64,000 nucleotides of DNA from Pseudooceanicola sp050897975 (GCF_050897975.1 NZ_JBPAXY010000008.1:186001-250000), one strand, 5' to 3'. Shown: positions 16,826 to 26,420, numbered from the stretch's first letter. The notes: generated by a model not told the origin, from the letters alone. Program-made: numbers and translations.

Positions 16826-17535
16826 CCAGACTGAGTGTTGAGAATATCGACGTGAGCTATGGCGTGCGCTCGGCGCTGCGCGATGTCTCGCTGGAGGTGG
16901 GCGAGGCCGAGATCGTGGCCCTGATCGGCTCGAACGGGGCAGGCAAGACCACCACGCTGCGCGCCATCATGGGGCTGACCCCGCCCGACAAGGGCCGCAT
17001 CACCTTTGGCGGCACGCAGATCTCGGGCAAGGCGCCGCCGGCAATGGTGGCCATGGGCATCACCCTGTCCCCCGAGGGCCGCCGCGTCTTCCCGATGATG
17101 AGCGTCGAAGAGAACCTGCAACTGGGCGCCTATCTGAAGACCGACAAGGACGAGATCGCGCGCACCATGGAACGGGTCTATGCCTATTTCCCCCGCCTGC
17201 GCGAGCGGCGCACCCAGATGGCGGGCTCGATGTCCGGGGGCGAGCAGCAGATGCTGGCCATCGGTCGGGCCCTGATGGCGCGACCCAAGCTCTTGTTGCT
17301 GGATGAACCCTCGCTGGGGCTGGCACCGATCCGGGTGCAGGAGATCGGCAAGATCATCGAAGAGATCAACCGCGAGGAAGGGATCTCGATCGTGCTGGTC
17401 GAGCAGAACGCCAACATGGCCCTGCGCCTGAGCCAGCGCGCCTATGTCATCGAGAGCGGCGCCATCACCCTCAGCGGCAGCGGCGCCGAGCTGGCCGCCA
17501 GCGAACACGTCCGCCGGGCCTACCTCGGCGGCTGA
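16822..17535 (+). CDS. ABC transporter ATP-binding protein, LivF family
   Basis: A 237-residue ATPase with Walker A GSNGAGKTTT, signature MSGGEQQMLAIGRALM, Walker B LLLLDEPSLGLAP and Q-loop region ITLSPEGRRVFPMM. It starts at GTG 16822, overlapping the livG stop by four bases. Last transporter gene before the flavoprotein at 17637, which probably belongs to the same transcript. Confidence 0.88.
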   Translation: MTRLSVENIDVSYGVRSALRDVSLEVGEAEIVALIGSNGAGKTTTLRAIMGLTPPDKGRITFGGTQISGKAPPAMVAMGITLSPEGRRVFPMMSVEENLQLGAYLKTDKDEIARTMERVYAYFPRLRERRTQMAGSMSGGEQQMLAIGRALMARPKLLLLDEPSLGLAPIRVQEIGKIIEEINREEGISIVLVEQNANMALRLSQRAYVIESGAITLSGSGAELAASEHVRRAYLGG

Positions 17536-17636
17536 CCCCCAGATTTGCAGCCCGCCCGCCCCGCGCCCTGGCGCGGCCGGGCCCGCTGCGCCCCCTGACG
17601 CCGCGCGACGCGGCAAACGACCAAAGGAGACTGAAC

Positions 17637-19118
17637 GTGAGTGAATACGATGTGATCGTCGTGGGCTGCGGCAATGCGGCCCTGTGTGCGGCCCTGTCGG
17701 CGCATGAAAACGGGGCCAAGACCCTGGTCCTGGAACGCGCGCCCGAGGAAGAGAAAGGCGGCAACTCCTACTTCACCGCCGGTGGCTTCCGCTTTGCCCA
17801 TGAGGGGCTGGACGATGTCACCGACGACATCCTGACCGACCTGTCGGACAGCGAACGCGAGATGATCGTGCTGCCGCCGCACAGCCGCGAATTCTTCATG
17901 GACCAGATGCGCGAGGTCACCCGCTATCAGTGTGACGAGGATCTGGCCAACCTGCTGGTGGACCGCTCGCGCATGACCATGGGCTGGCTGCGCAGTCACA
18001 ACATCCGCTTCGTGCCGATGTTCGGGCGCCAGTCCTACCTGGTGGAGGGCAAGCACCATTTCTACGGCGGCGTGAACATCGAGGCGGTCGGCGGCGGCGC
18101 GGGCCTTGTCGAGGCCGAGCTGGCCGAGGCGGGCAAGCTGGGCATCGAGATCCGCTATGGCACCGCCGCCATCGGCCTGCTGCAAGACAATGACCGCACC
18201 GTGACCGGGGTGAAGACCCGCACCAAGGAAGGCTATGGGGAAATCACCGCCAAGGCCGTGATCATCGCCAGCGGCGGCTTTGAATCCAACCCCGAATGGC
18301 GGGTGCGCTACCTGGGCGTCGGCTGGGATCTGTGCCGGGTGCGTGGCACGCGCCACAACATGGGCGAAGGCATCAAGATGGCCCTGGACATCGGCGCCAA
18401 GCCCTATGGCAACTGGTCGTCCTGCCATGCCTGCGAATGGGACATCTCCGCCCCGCCCTATGGCGACCGCTGGATCCTCGACAACTTCCAGAAGCATTCC
18501 TATCCGCTGGGGATCATGGTCAACACCGACTGCGAACGCTTCGTCGACGAGGGCGCGGACTACCGCAACCTGACCTATGCGAAATACGGCCGCGAAATCA
18601 TGGCCCAGCCGAACCGCACCGCGATCCAGATCTTCGACCAGCAGACCGTCGACAAGCTGCGCGACGAATACCGGATCAAGGAGGTGACCAAGGCGGAATC
18701 CGACACCATCGAAGGGCTGGCCGAACAGCTGGACCTCGACCCCGCCAAGCTGGCCGCGACGGTGCAGGAATACAACGACGCCTGCCAGGGCGGCGACTAC
18801 AACCCGGCGGTGCTGGACGGGGTGACCACCCAGGGGCTGGAGCCCAACAAGACCAACTGGGCCCTGCCGATCAACCAGCCGCCCTATGTGGCCTATGTCT
18901 GCACCACCGGCATCACCTTCACCTTCGGCGGTTTGCAGATCAACACCAAGGGCGAGGTGCAGGACATGACCGACCAGTCGATCCCCGGCCTTTATGCCGC
19001 GGGCGAGCTGATCGGCGGCCTCTTCTACGAGAACTACCCCGGCGGCACCGGCCTGATGTCCGGCTCGGTCTTCGGCAAGCTGGCCGGCGAAAGTGCCGCG
19101 GATTACGTGAAGGCGTAA
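17637..19118 (+). CDS. FAD-dependent dehydrogenase, tricarballylate dehydrogenase (TcuA)-like
   Basis: A 493-residue flavoprotein of the fumarate-reductase/succinate-dehydrogenase flavoprotein family. The FAD site is DVIVVGCGNAALCAALSA with ERAP at the end of the second strand. Further motifs are GGNSYFTAGGFRF, IIASGGFESNPEWR, the catalytic-domain segment TFTFGGLQINTKGEV and GLYAAGELIGGLFYENYPGG. TcuA oxidises tricarballylate to cis-aconitate; here the substrate may be a related branched polycarboxylate, since PrpF, PrpD-like and lyase genes share the operator. Starts at GTG 17637 after AAAGGAGA. A separate TcuB-like electron-transfer partner is not seen. Confidence 0.78.
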   Translation: MSEYDVIVVGCGNAALCAALSAHENGAKTLVLERAPEEEKGGNSYFTAGGFRFAHEGLDDVTDDILTDLSDSEREMIVLPPHSREFFMDQMREVTRYQCDEDLANLLVDRSRMTMGWLRSHNIRFVPMFGRQSYLVEGKHHFYGGVNIEAVGGGAGLVEAELAEAGKLGIEIRYGTAAIGLLQDNDRTVTGVKTRTKEGYGEITAKAVIIASGGFESNPEWRVRYLGVGWDLCRVRGTRHNMGEGIKMALDIGAKPYGNWSSCHACEWDISAPPYGDRWILDNFQKHSYPLGIMVNTDCERFVDEGADYRNLTYAKYGREIMAQPNRTAIQIFDQQTVDKLRDEYRIKEVTKAESDTIEGLAEQLDLDPAKLAATVQEYNDACQGGDYNPAVLDGVTTQGLEPNKTNWALPINQPPYVAYVCTTGITFTFGGLQINTKGEVQDMTDQSIPGLYAAGELIGGLFYENYPGGTGLMSGSVFGKLAGESAADYVKA

Positions 19119-19140
19119 GCGACGGCTCGAAGAAATTCAG

Positions 19141-19162
19141 GGGGCGGCCTTCGGGCCGCCCC
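19141..19162 (+). terminator. Terminator after the ABC transporter/flavoprotein operon
   Basis: Nine-base arms GGGGCGGCC and GGCCGCCCC around a TTCG tetraloop, followed by TTCT. It ends the + strand operon 12966-19118. Confidence 0.7.
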
Positions 19163-19208
19163 TTCTGCGTTTCCAGGATCAAGAAGGCCAAGCAGCACCG
19201 CCGAAACA

Positions 19209-19241
19209 ACAACAGGGCCGGTCAATGACCGGCCCTGTTGT
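19209..19241 (-). terminator. Terminator after the lyase-prpF operon
   Basis: Fifteen-base perfect arms ACAACAGGGCCGGTC and GACCGGCCCTGTTGT with loop AAT. On the minus strand the stem is followed by TTTCGG, consistent with termination of the convergent operon that stops at 19266. Confidence 0.65.
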
Positions 19242-19265
19242 CTTGGTCGCAATGTCGGAACGCCC

Positions 19266-20411
19266 TCACCCCTCCGCGGTGTAATGCACCACGCCGGTGA
19301 AAAGCTTGCGCGCGGTGCGGAAGACCGAGCCGCTGAGGGCGCGGGGCACAGCGCCGCTGGTGTCGACCTCGCCGTCCACCAGGATGGTCCCCGAGGGGTG
19401 GGCGATGGTGATCGGCCCCTCGGTCGAGGTGCAGGCCTCGGCCGCCAGGGTGCCGGGTGTGCGACAGGCCAGGGCCAGGCAGACCGATCCGGTGATCGGC
19501 ACCGCGCGGTGCGGCCGTTCCATCGAGATCATGCGTACCAGGATCGACACCTCGCCCGCGGGCAACACCGCCCCCGCCAGGGTGCGGCTGTCCTGCGGCG
19601 CGGCCAGGATGGCGACCTTGGGGATGCTGGGCAGGGCGGCAGCGGCGGCCAGATCGGCGGTCAGCCCCATCTGGACCGAGCCTGCGCAACGGATCGCCTC
19701 CATCGCGGCCATGAACCCCGCGTCGGCCTCCAACGCCTCGGGATCCTCGGTGCCGGTCTTGCCCAGATCGGCGGCGGCGACGAAGACGCAGGGGTTCGCC
19801 GCATCCACCAGGCTGGCGCGGACCGCGCGGCCGTCGGGCAGGGTCAGGGTCTCGACCGCGCGCCCGGTGGGCAGCAGCGCCCCGGTCCTGGTGCCGCCCG
19901 GATCAAGGAAGGCCAGCCGGATCGGCGCCGCCGTTCCCGCCACCCCGTCGATGGCCAGGTCCCCGGCAGGATCAAGCCGCCCCCCCCGGACCGGGAAATG
20001 GGCGGCGATGATCTTGCCGGTGTTGGTGTTGTGGATGCGTACCGTGGTCTGGCCGTCAGGCGGCGGGGGGATCAGCCCCAGGTCGATGGCCGCCGGGCCC
20101 ACGGCGGAACTCATGTTGCCGCAATTGCCGCCGTAATCCACCACAGCCGCCCCCACCGAGACCTGGCCGAAGGTATAGTCCATATCGGCATCGGCCCGGC
20201 TGGGCGGGGCCAGGATGCAGATCTTCGACAGCGAGGAAATCCCCCCGCCCATCCCGTCCAGCTGCCGCCCGTAGGGATCGGGCGAGCCCATGGCCGACAG
20301 GATCATCGCATCCCGCGCCCCGGCATCGGCGGGCAGATCCTCGCGCAGGAAAACCAGCGCGTTGGACGTGCCGCCGCGCATGAACAGGGCCGGTATCTCT
20401 TTCAGTTGCAT
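19266..20411 (-). CDS. PrpF-family isomerase (methylaconitate / methylitaconate / oxalomesaconate isomerase type)
   Basis: A 381-residue PrpF protein with the diaminopimelate-epimerase-like fold. MRGGTSNALVF opens the first domain, and the acid/base Cys lies in DYGGNCGNMSSAVGP. Family members shift a C=C bond or change its geometry: PrpF on 2-methylaconitate, methylitaconate delta-isomerase, GalD on 4-oxalomesaconate. It is co-transcribed with a PEP-mutase-family lyase, the same pair found in nicotinate fermentation (methylitaconate isomerase and dimethylmalate lyase). ATG 20411 is used, with GAGG five bases upstream. Substrate unassigned. Confidence 0.8.
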   Translation of the reverse strand: MQLKEIPALFMRGGTSNALVFLREDLPADAGARDAMILSAMGSPDPYGRQLDGMGGGISSLSKICILAPPSRADADMDYTFGQVSVGAAVVDYGGNCGNMSSAVGPAAIDLGLIPPPPDGQTTVRIHNTNTGKIIAAHFPVRGGRLDPAGDLAIDGVAGTAAPIRLAFLDPGGTRTGALLPTGRAVETLTLPDGRAVRASLVDAANPCVFVAAADLGKTGTEDPEALEADAGFMAAMEAIRCAGSVQMGLTADLAAAAALPSIPKVAILAAPQDSRTLAGAVLPAGEVSILVRMISMERPHRAVPITGSVCLALACRTPGTLAAEACTSTEGPITIAHPSGTILVDGEVDTSGAVPRALSGSVFRTARKLFTGVVHYTAEG

Positions 20412-20425
20412 CACGCCTCGCCCGC

Positions 20426-21340
20426 TCAGGCGCCTTCGTAACGGTCGGACAACGCGTCAAAGGCCGGTTTGCCGACAATGCGCTGGCGCTCGGTGAACTC
20501 GGCCAGCCGGTCGGAGACTTCCTGCAAGGAGCCGTGTTCCTTCAACGAGCCCAACACCTCCTGCATCGCCTTCACTGAAGCCTGAAGCGCGGCATTTGCA
20601 TAGAGCACAAGCGAGAAACCGGCCTCTTTCAGATCGTCCAGCCCCGCCATCGGGGTGCGGCCGCCGACCACCAGGTTGATCAGCTGCGGCGCCGGCAATT
20701 GGCCGATGGCGCGGATCTCTTCCAGGGTTTCGGGGGCCTCGACGAAGATGATGTCGGCGCCCACCTCGATCATCGCATGGGCGCGCTCGATCGCCGCGTC
20801 GAAGCCCAGCACGGCGCGGGAATCGGTGCGCGCGATGATCTGGGTGTCGCTGTCGCGGCGGGCATCCAGGCAGGCCTTCAGCTTGCCCAGCATCTCGTCC
20901 AGGGGCACCACATCCTTGCCCGAGAAATGGCCGCATTTCTTGGGAAAGACCTGATCTTCCAGTTGAATCCCCGCAGCACCCGCGCGTTCCAGCCGCTGCA
21001 CGGTGGTATAGGTGTTCAGCGCATTGCCAAAGCCCGTATCCATATCCACGATCAGCGGCAGCTGGCAGACATCGCTGATCCGGCTGGTGGTCTCGACCAC
21101 GTCGCTGGCGGTGACGATGCCCAGATCCGGCATCCCCAGATGGGTGTTGGTCAGCCCCGCCCCGGTCAGATAGGCGGCGCGAAACCCCAGATCCTCGATG
21201 ATGCGGGCGGTCAGAGCGTTCGCCGCCCCCGGCAGCAGGGCCGCATTTCCTTCGGCCACCAGCGCTTTGAGCGCCTTGCGGCGATCCGACAGATCCTGAA
21301 AGGACCCGGACCCGGCCGGGCCCCCGAGCTTGTCAGTCAT
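20426..21340 (-). CDS. Isocitrate lyase/PEP mutase family lyase (methylisocitrate / 2,3-dimethylmalate lyase-like)
   Basis: A 304-residue TIM barrel of the PEPM/ICL superfamily. Key segments are LLPGAANALTARIIEDLGF, the metal-binding VDMDTGFGN, QLEDQVFPKKCGH, whose KKCGH carries the lyase Cys, and IIARTDSRA. Members split 2-methylisocitrate or 2,3-dimethylmalate to pyruvate and a second acid. It is the first gene of a two-gene operon with the PrpF isomerase 14 bases downstream. An operator-like site lies 55 bases upstream of its start. Proposed role: the C-C cleavage that ends the pathway. Confidence 0.8.
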   Translation of the reverse strand: MTDKLGGPAGSGSFQDLSDRRKALKALVAEGNAALLPGAANALTARIIEDLGFRAAYLTGAGLTNTHLGMPDLGIVTASDVVETTSRISDVCQLPLIVDMDTGFGNALNTYTTVQRLERAGAAGIQLEDQVFPKKCGHFSGKDVVPLDEMLGKLKACLDARRDSDTQIIARTDSRAVLGFDAAIERAHAMIEVGADIIFVEAPETLEEIRAIGQLPAPQLINLVVGGRTPMAGLDDLKEAGFSLVLYANAALQASVKAMQEVLGSLKEHGSLQEVSDRLAEFTERQRIVGKPAFDALSDRYEGA

Positions 21341-21394
21341 GGCGTCAATCTTCCTCCCTCTCTTGGCCCGATCTAAGGCGATGCCTCGCTACCT

Positions 21395-21407
21395 GTCAAC
21401 TGTCAAC
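21395..21407 (-). promoter_or_regulatory. Candidate GntR operator upstream of the lyase-prpF operon
   Basis: On the minus strand this reads GTTGACAGTTGAC, matching 11 of 13 positions of GTCAACAGTTGAC and flanked by T and A as in the site at 7327. It lies between the divergent lyase and etfB genes, nearer the lyase, and extends the inferred regulon to that operon. Confidence 0.55.
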
Positions 21408-21491
21408 ATTCTACTTGAACGGCGTCGGCGGGCGCTTTACCACGGGGCTCCGTCAGGGGGCGGTCCCGTCCCGGTCGAGAAGGAGTGAGCC

Positions 21492-22249
<758 letters not shown>

Positions 22250-22250
<1 letters not shown>

Positions 22251-23176
22251 TGGCCGTTCTTCTGCTTGCTGAAATCACCGATGGGGCCCTGGGCCTGGAT
22301 GCCACCGCCAAGGCCGTCTCGGCCGCCGCGACCCTGGGCGACGTGACCGTGCTGTGCGTCGGCGAAAGCGCCCAGGGCGCCGCCGAAGAGGCCGCCAAGA
22401 TCGTCGGTGTCGCCAAGGTGCTGGTCGCCGAGGACGCCCTTTACGGCCACCGCCTGGCCGAGCCCGTCTCGGCCCTGGTCGCCTCGTTGGGCGCGGACTA
22501 TTCGCACATCGTGGCCCCCGCCACGACGGATGCGAAGAACATCCTGCCCCGCGTCGCCGCCCTGCTGGACGTGATGATCCTGTCTGACGTCACCGCCGTG
22601 GTCGACGCCGATACCTTCGAGCGTCCCATCTATGCCGGCAACGCGATTCAGACCGTAAAGTCGAAGGATGAAAAGAAGGTTATCACCTTCCGCACCTCGA
22701 CCTTCGACGCCGCCGGTGACGGTGGTTCGGCGCCCGTGGAAAGCGTCGCCGCCGCCGCCGATCCGGCCCTGTCGAGCTGGGTCGAAGACAAGGTCGCGAC
22801 CTCGGACCGCCCCGAGCTGACCTCGGCCGGCATCGTCGTCTCCGGTGGCCGTGGCGTGGGGTCCGAAGAGAACTTCGCGCTGATCGAGAAACTGGCCGAC
22901 AAGCTGGGCGCCGCCGTGGGCGCATCGCGCGCGGCGGTCGATTCGGGCTTTGCGCCGAACGACTGGCAGGTGGGTCAGACCGGCAAGGTCGTGGCGCCCG
23001 AGCTCTACGTGGCCGTCGGCATCTCGGGGGCGATCCAGCACCTCGCGGGGATGAAGGACTCGAAAGTCATCGTGGCGATCAACAAGGACGAAGAGGCGCC
23101 GATCTTCCAGGTTGCCGACTACGGCCTGGTCGCCGACCTCTTCGACGCCGTGCCCGAGCTGCTCGAGAAGCTCTAA
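22250..23176 (+). CDS. etfA: Electron transfer flavoprotein alpha subunit
   Basis: A 308-residue EtfA. The C-terminal FAD domain is clear: SGGRGVGSEENFALIEKLA, GASRAAVDSGFAPNDWQVGQ, AVGISGAIQHLAGM and INKDEEAPIFQVADYGLVAD (four separate segments). It is translationally coupled to etfB and followed by a strong terminator at 23202-23230. Confidence 0.95.
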
Positions 23177-23201
23177 GGCGTCCAGCGCCCTTTGACACCC
23201 G

Positions 23202-23230
23202 AAAGGCCCGCCCCTCGTGGCGGGCCTTTT
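23202..23230 (+). terminator. Rho-independent terminator after etfBA
   Basis: Eleven-base arms AAAGGCCCGCC and GGCGGGCCTTT around loop CCTCGT, ending in four T. Confidence 0.85.
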
Positions 23231-23289
23231 GCTATCCAGGCAGGCGGCAGGGGGCTCTGCCCCCCTTGAGCCTGCGGCTCAATTCTCCC

Positions 23290-23313
23290 CGGGATATTTT
23301 TGGCAATGAGAAA
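23290..23313 (+). repeat. Dispersed-type intergenic repeat, left arm
   Basis: GGGATATTTTTGGCAATGAG followed by AAAA. A near-identical copy lies in inverted orientation at 23445-23468, so the two could fold into a long stem with a GC-rich interior. I recall similar 'GGGATATTT..GGCAATGAG' elements as common in Rhodobacterales intergenic regions, but could not verify genome copy number. Confidence 0.5.
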
Positions 23314-23444
23314 AGAGGGGCGATGCACCCCAAAGCCCCAGCCCTCCCCCGGCTGCCAAGTCCGCCAACAAGGGTGCCAGCGCCGCCGTTGGCCCAGATC
23401 TCAGCCGGGGGGCGATCGGGGCTTTCAGGGGCCACCCCCTTACG

Positions 23445-23468
23445 TTTCTCATTGCCAGAAATATCCCC
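23445..23468 (-). repeat. Dispersed-type intergenic repeat, right arm
   Basis: Minus-strand reading GGGGATATTTCTGGCAATGA followed by GAAA, matching the left arm except for one T/C difference in the T-run and flank. The 23237-23660 interval contains this pair and otherwise only GC-rich sequence without a supportable gene. Confidence 0.5.
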
Positions 23469-23660
23469 GCCGGAGGCTTCGGCCCCGCACGGGCCGAAAA
23501 CAAACGCAAGAGCCCGGAACAGACCCAAGCCAACCAAGCCGCACCACCGGGGCGAACCGCGCCCCGCCGCCGAGGCGCCTCGATGGCGCCGAGGCGGCAC
23601 CACCGGGTAAGGGGGGATCTTGACCGCCAGAATCCGATCCAATAGGAAGGGGGCCGGTCT

Positions 23661-23734
23661 GCGGGCGTTGTGTAATGGTAAGACCCTTGCCTTCCAAGCA
23701 AGAGATACGGGTTCGATTCCCGTCGCCCGCTCCA
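23661..23734 (+). tRNA. tRNA-Gly (anticodon TCC)
   Basis: Acceptor arms GCGGGCG and CGCCCGC pair perfectly, with discriminator T and an encoded CCA. The anticodon arm CTTGC-CTTCCAA-GCAAG gives anticodon TCC, and the T-loop GGTTCGATTCC is canonical. It would read GGA and GGG codons. Confidence 0.95.
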
Positions 23735-24319
23735 TTTTCCACGAAAATCTCCATGCGTTACAGAGCATTGGGCACCCTTGTGTCCCATGCAGGATAGGCG
23801 CGTGGGACACGTGCGCTCTTTTCAGGTGCCGCCAGTCCAGCGCGCGCATTAGCGCCTCTTCAGCGTGACAGTTCCCATCGCGGCAATCAGACCCCCAGAG
23901 TTCAAGCGACAGGAGAAACTGATGCCCGAAAGCATCCAGAAGACGCGGGTCGGTTCGCGCCAAGGCGCAAGTCGCAACGGGCGAACGACGAGCGCGCCGG
24001 GCTTATCCCTGCCAGTTCAGGTCATAGTCTGCCTCTGCGTTTCCATGGATGGTTGCGGCCTCAGCCCGCCGCCAAAGCAGACTGCAACCGCCTGAACATG
24101 ATCCAGCGCCCGCCCCGACCAGCGGATCCGCAAGGCGCAAACAGCCCTGCCGCAAAGGGGCTAGGGTGACGCGATGGCGGGCAGTGAATGAACAGCAGTA
24201 ATCAAACCTCTGTCTTGCGCTTCCCGCCCGGACAAGGGGCGCGGCCAGCAAAGCGCGCGCCGTCGTATCGGCCGGAGGCGGCAGCACTTGATTGCGCTGC
24301 CACCAGGGGTCCTGCCGGA
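23735..24319. other. Intergenic region downstream of tRNA-Gly
   Basis: About 585 bases with no supportable gene on either strand. Short reading frames here lack ribosome sites and recognisable motifs. No integrase or attachment-site duplication of the tRNA 3' end was noticed in this interval. Confidence 0.5.
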
Positions 24320-25327
24320 TCAGATCGTCACGCAGATCTTGCCGAAATGCGCCCCGCTTTCCTGATAGCGGAAGGCCTCGGCCAGCTCCGTCAGGGCAAA
24401 GCTGCGGTCGATCACCGGCCGCAGGGGCAGCACGTTCAGGGCGCGGACGAAATCCAGCTGGTGCTGGCGCGAACCGACGATCAGCCCCTGAAGGCGCTGC
24501 TGCTTCGCCATCAGCGCCGCGGTCGGCACCTCGCCCGCGCGTCCGGTCAGCACGCCGATCAGCGCGATATGGGCACCGGGGCGCCCGGCCACGATGGATT
24601 GCGCCAGGGTCGCCGGGCCGCCGACCTCGACCACGATATCGACGCCGCGCCCGCCGGTCAGACGCTGCATCTCGGCGCCCCAGTCGGGGGTCTTGCGGTA
24701 GTTGATGACGTGATCGGCGCCCAGTTCCCGCAGCCGCTCCAGCTTGGCGTCCGAGGAGGAGGTGGCGATGACCCGCGCCCCCATGGCCTTGGCCAGTTGC
24801 AGCGCATAGATCGACACGCCGCCGGTGCCCAGCACCGCCACCACGTCCCCGGCCTTGAGGCCCGCATCCACCACCAGCGCGCGCCAGGCGGTTGCCCCGG
24901 CGGTGGTGATCGTCGCCGCTTCCTCATGGCTCCAGCCCTCGGGGGCGCGGGTCACCCAGGTGGCGGACAGCGTCACCGCCTCGCGCGCGTAGCCGTCGCG
25001 CCCGTCGCCCGGGGTGGTGACGAAACTGCTGGGCCGGTCGTCGCCCTCCTGCCAGTCGGGGAAGAAGACCGAGACCACATGATCGCCGGGGGCCAGATCG
25101 GTCACGCCCGGGCCCACGGCCTCGACCACGCCGGCACCATCGGCCATGGGAATGCGCCCGTCGGGCAGCGCCCCTTCCACCGCGCAGACGCGGTAGTCGT
25201 GGTAGTTCAAGGAGCTGGCGCGCAGGCGCAGGGTGATTTCGCCCGCGCCCGGCGCCGCCGGGGCGGCGGCCTCTTGCACGACCAGGTTGTCCAGCCCGCC
25301 GGGGGCGCGAAGTGTGACCTGTTTCAA
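24320..25327 (-). CDS. Zinc-independent MDR-type NAD(P)-dependent alcohol dehydrogenase / quinone oxidoreductase
   Basis: A 335-residue medium-chain dehydrogenase/reductase. The GroES-like N-domain holds SSLNYHDYRV and ADGAGVVEAVGPGV; the Rossmann segment VAVLGTGGVSIYALQLAKAM carries the dinucleotide site. Zinc-ligand Cys residues of classical alcohol dehydrogenases are absent. The start is best placed at TTG 25327 (LKQVTLRAPGG), which gives family length; upstream in-frame ATGs add a long non-homologous leader and run into the divergent hydroxyacid dehydrogenase gene. Substrate unknown. Confidence 0.78.
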   Translation of the reverse strand: MKQVTLRAPGGLDNLVVQEAAAPAAPGAGEITLRLRASSLNYHDYRVCAVEGALPDGRIPMADGAGVVEAVGPGVTDLAPGDHVVSVFFPDWQEGDDRPSSFVTTPGDGRDGYAREAVTLSATWVTRAPEGWSHEEAATITTAGATAWRALVVDAGLKAGDVVAVLGTGGVSIYALQLAKAMGARVIATSSSDAKLERLRELGADHVINYRKTPDWGAEMQRLTGGRGVDIVVEVGGPATLAQSIVAGRPGAHIALIGVLTGRAGEVPTAALMAKQQRLQGLIVGSRQHQLDFVRALNVLPLRPVIDRSFALTELAEAFRYQESGAHFGKICVTI

Positions 25328-25460
25328 GGGAAACCCTTTCTTCTTTGCTGATTTAAAGGCCGACCCGCGCCGCCGTGCGGGGGCACCAGACGGCCCTCGG
25401 TTGAACTTGTGCTGCCGGGCAAGGATAAGCCGGGCAACGACGATGACCAGGAGACAGGCG

Positions 25461-26420
25461 ATGCCCACCGAGACGACGATGCGCGGGGTCTACCTTTCGG
25501 ACAGCCACGACCTTTCGGCGCATTACGGCCCGGCCCTGGCCGCGCTTGGTGCCGAAGGGATCGAGCTGCTGGAGCCACGCGCGGTCACCGACCCGGCAGA
25601 GATCCGCTTTGCGCTCTGCTGGCAGCCGGGGCCCCGGGCCTTCGCCCCCTACCCCAACCTGCGCTTCGCCATGGGCGTGGGCGCCGGTGTCGACGCCCTG
25701 CTGACCCATCCCGGCCTGCCCGAGGGGCTGCCGGTCTGCCGTGTGCGCGACCCGGACCAGGCCATGCAGATGGCCGGTTTCGCCCTGCACGAGGTGCTGC
25801 ACGTCGAGCGCCGGTTCGAGCAGATGGCGGCCAACGCCCGGAACGGGGTCTGGCAGGAACTGCCCCTGCGTCGCCCCGGCGATGTGCAGGTCGCGGTGCT
25901 GGGCGGGGGCAGCATGGGCCGCGCGGTGGCCCGGGCCATCGCCGCGCTTGGCTTTGACGTGCGCGTGGCGGTGCGCCGGGCGCCCGACGATCCCCTGCCC
26001 GGGGTGCGCTACCTGCACGGCGACGACAGCCTGCCCCGCGCCGCCGAGGGGGCCGAATTCCTGATCAACGTCCTGCCGCTGACCTCGGCCACCCGCGACG
26101 TGCTGGACCGGGCGCTGCTGGCGCGCATGGCGCCGGGCGGCTGGCTGGTCCAGATCGGGCGCGGGGAACATCTGGTCGAGGCGGATCTGCTGGCGCTTCT
26201 GGCCGAGGGGCATCTGGCGGGTGCCACGCTGGATGTCCTGCGCGACGAACCCCTGCCCCGCGACCACCCCCTGTGGCAGCACCCGGCCCTGCGCATCACC
26301 CCCCATGTGGCCAGCGCCGCCACCGACCGTGCCGTGGCCCGCCAGCTGCTGCAAAGCGCGCGCGAGGCCCGCGACGGCCTGCCCCTGACCTATGCGGTGG
26401 ACCGCGCCGCCGGATACTGA
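25461..26420 (+). CDS. D-2-hydroxyacid dehydrogenase, glyoxylate/hydroxypyruvate reductase A-like
   Basis: A 319-residue NAD(P)-dependent reductase. The cofactor-binding segment is VAVLGGGSMGRAVARAIAAL; catalytic residues lie in LVQIGRGEHLVEADLL (Arg), TLDVLRDEPLP (Glu) and ITPHVASAATDR (His). The N-terminal catalytic half contains FAMGVGAGVDALL. It would reduce glyoxylate, hydroxypyruvate or a related 2-keto acid. It starts at ATG 25461 after CAGGAGACAGG. Divergent from the alcohol dehydrogenase at 24320; no operon partner is evident. Confidence 0.82.
   Translation: MPTETTMRGVYLSDSHDLSAHYGPALAALGAEGIELLEPRAVTDPAEIRFALCWQPGPRAFAPYPNLRFAMGVGAGVDALLTHPGLPEGLPVCRVRDPDQAMQMAGFALHEVLHVERRFEQMAANARNGVWQELPLRRPGDVQVAVLGGGSMGRAVARAIAALGFDVRVAVRRAPDDPLPGVRYLHGDDSLPRAAEGAEFLINVLPLTSATRDVLDRALLARMAPGGWLVQIGRGEHLVEADLLALLAEGHLAGATLDVLRDEPLPRDHPLWQHPALRITPHVASAATDRAVARQLLQSAREARDGLPLTYAVDRAAGY

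Noticed and set aside
23661..23734. tRNA-Gly as an integration site for a genomic island
   Set aside because: No integrase, no duplicated tRNA 3' end noticed nearby, and the genes downstream look like ordinary core-style content.
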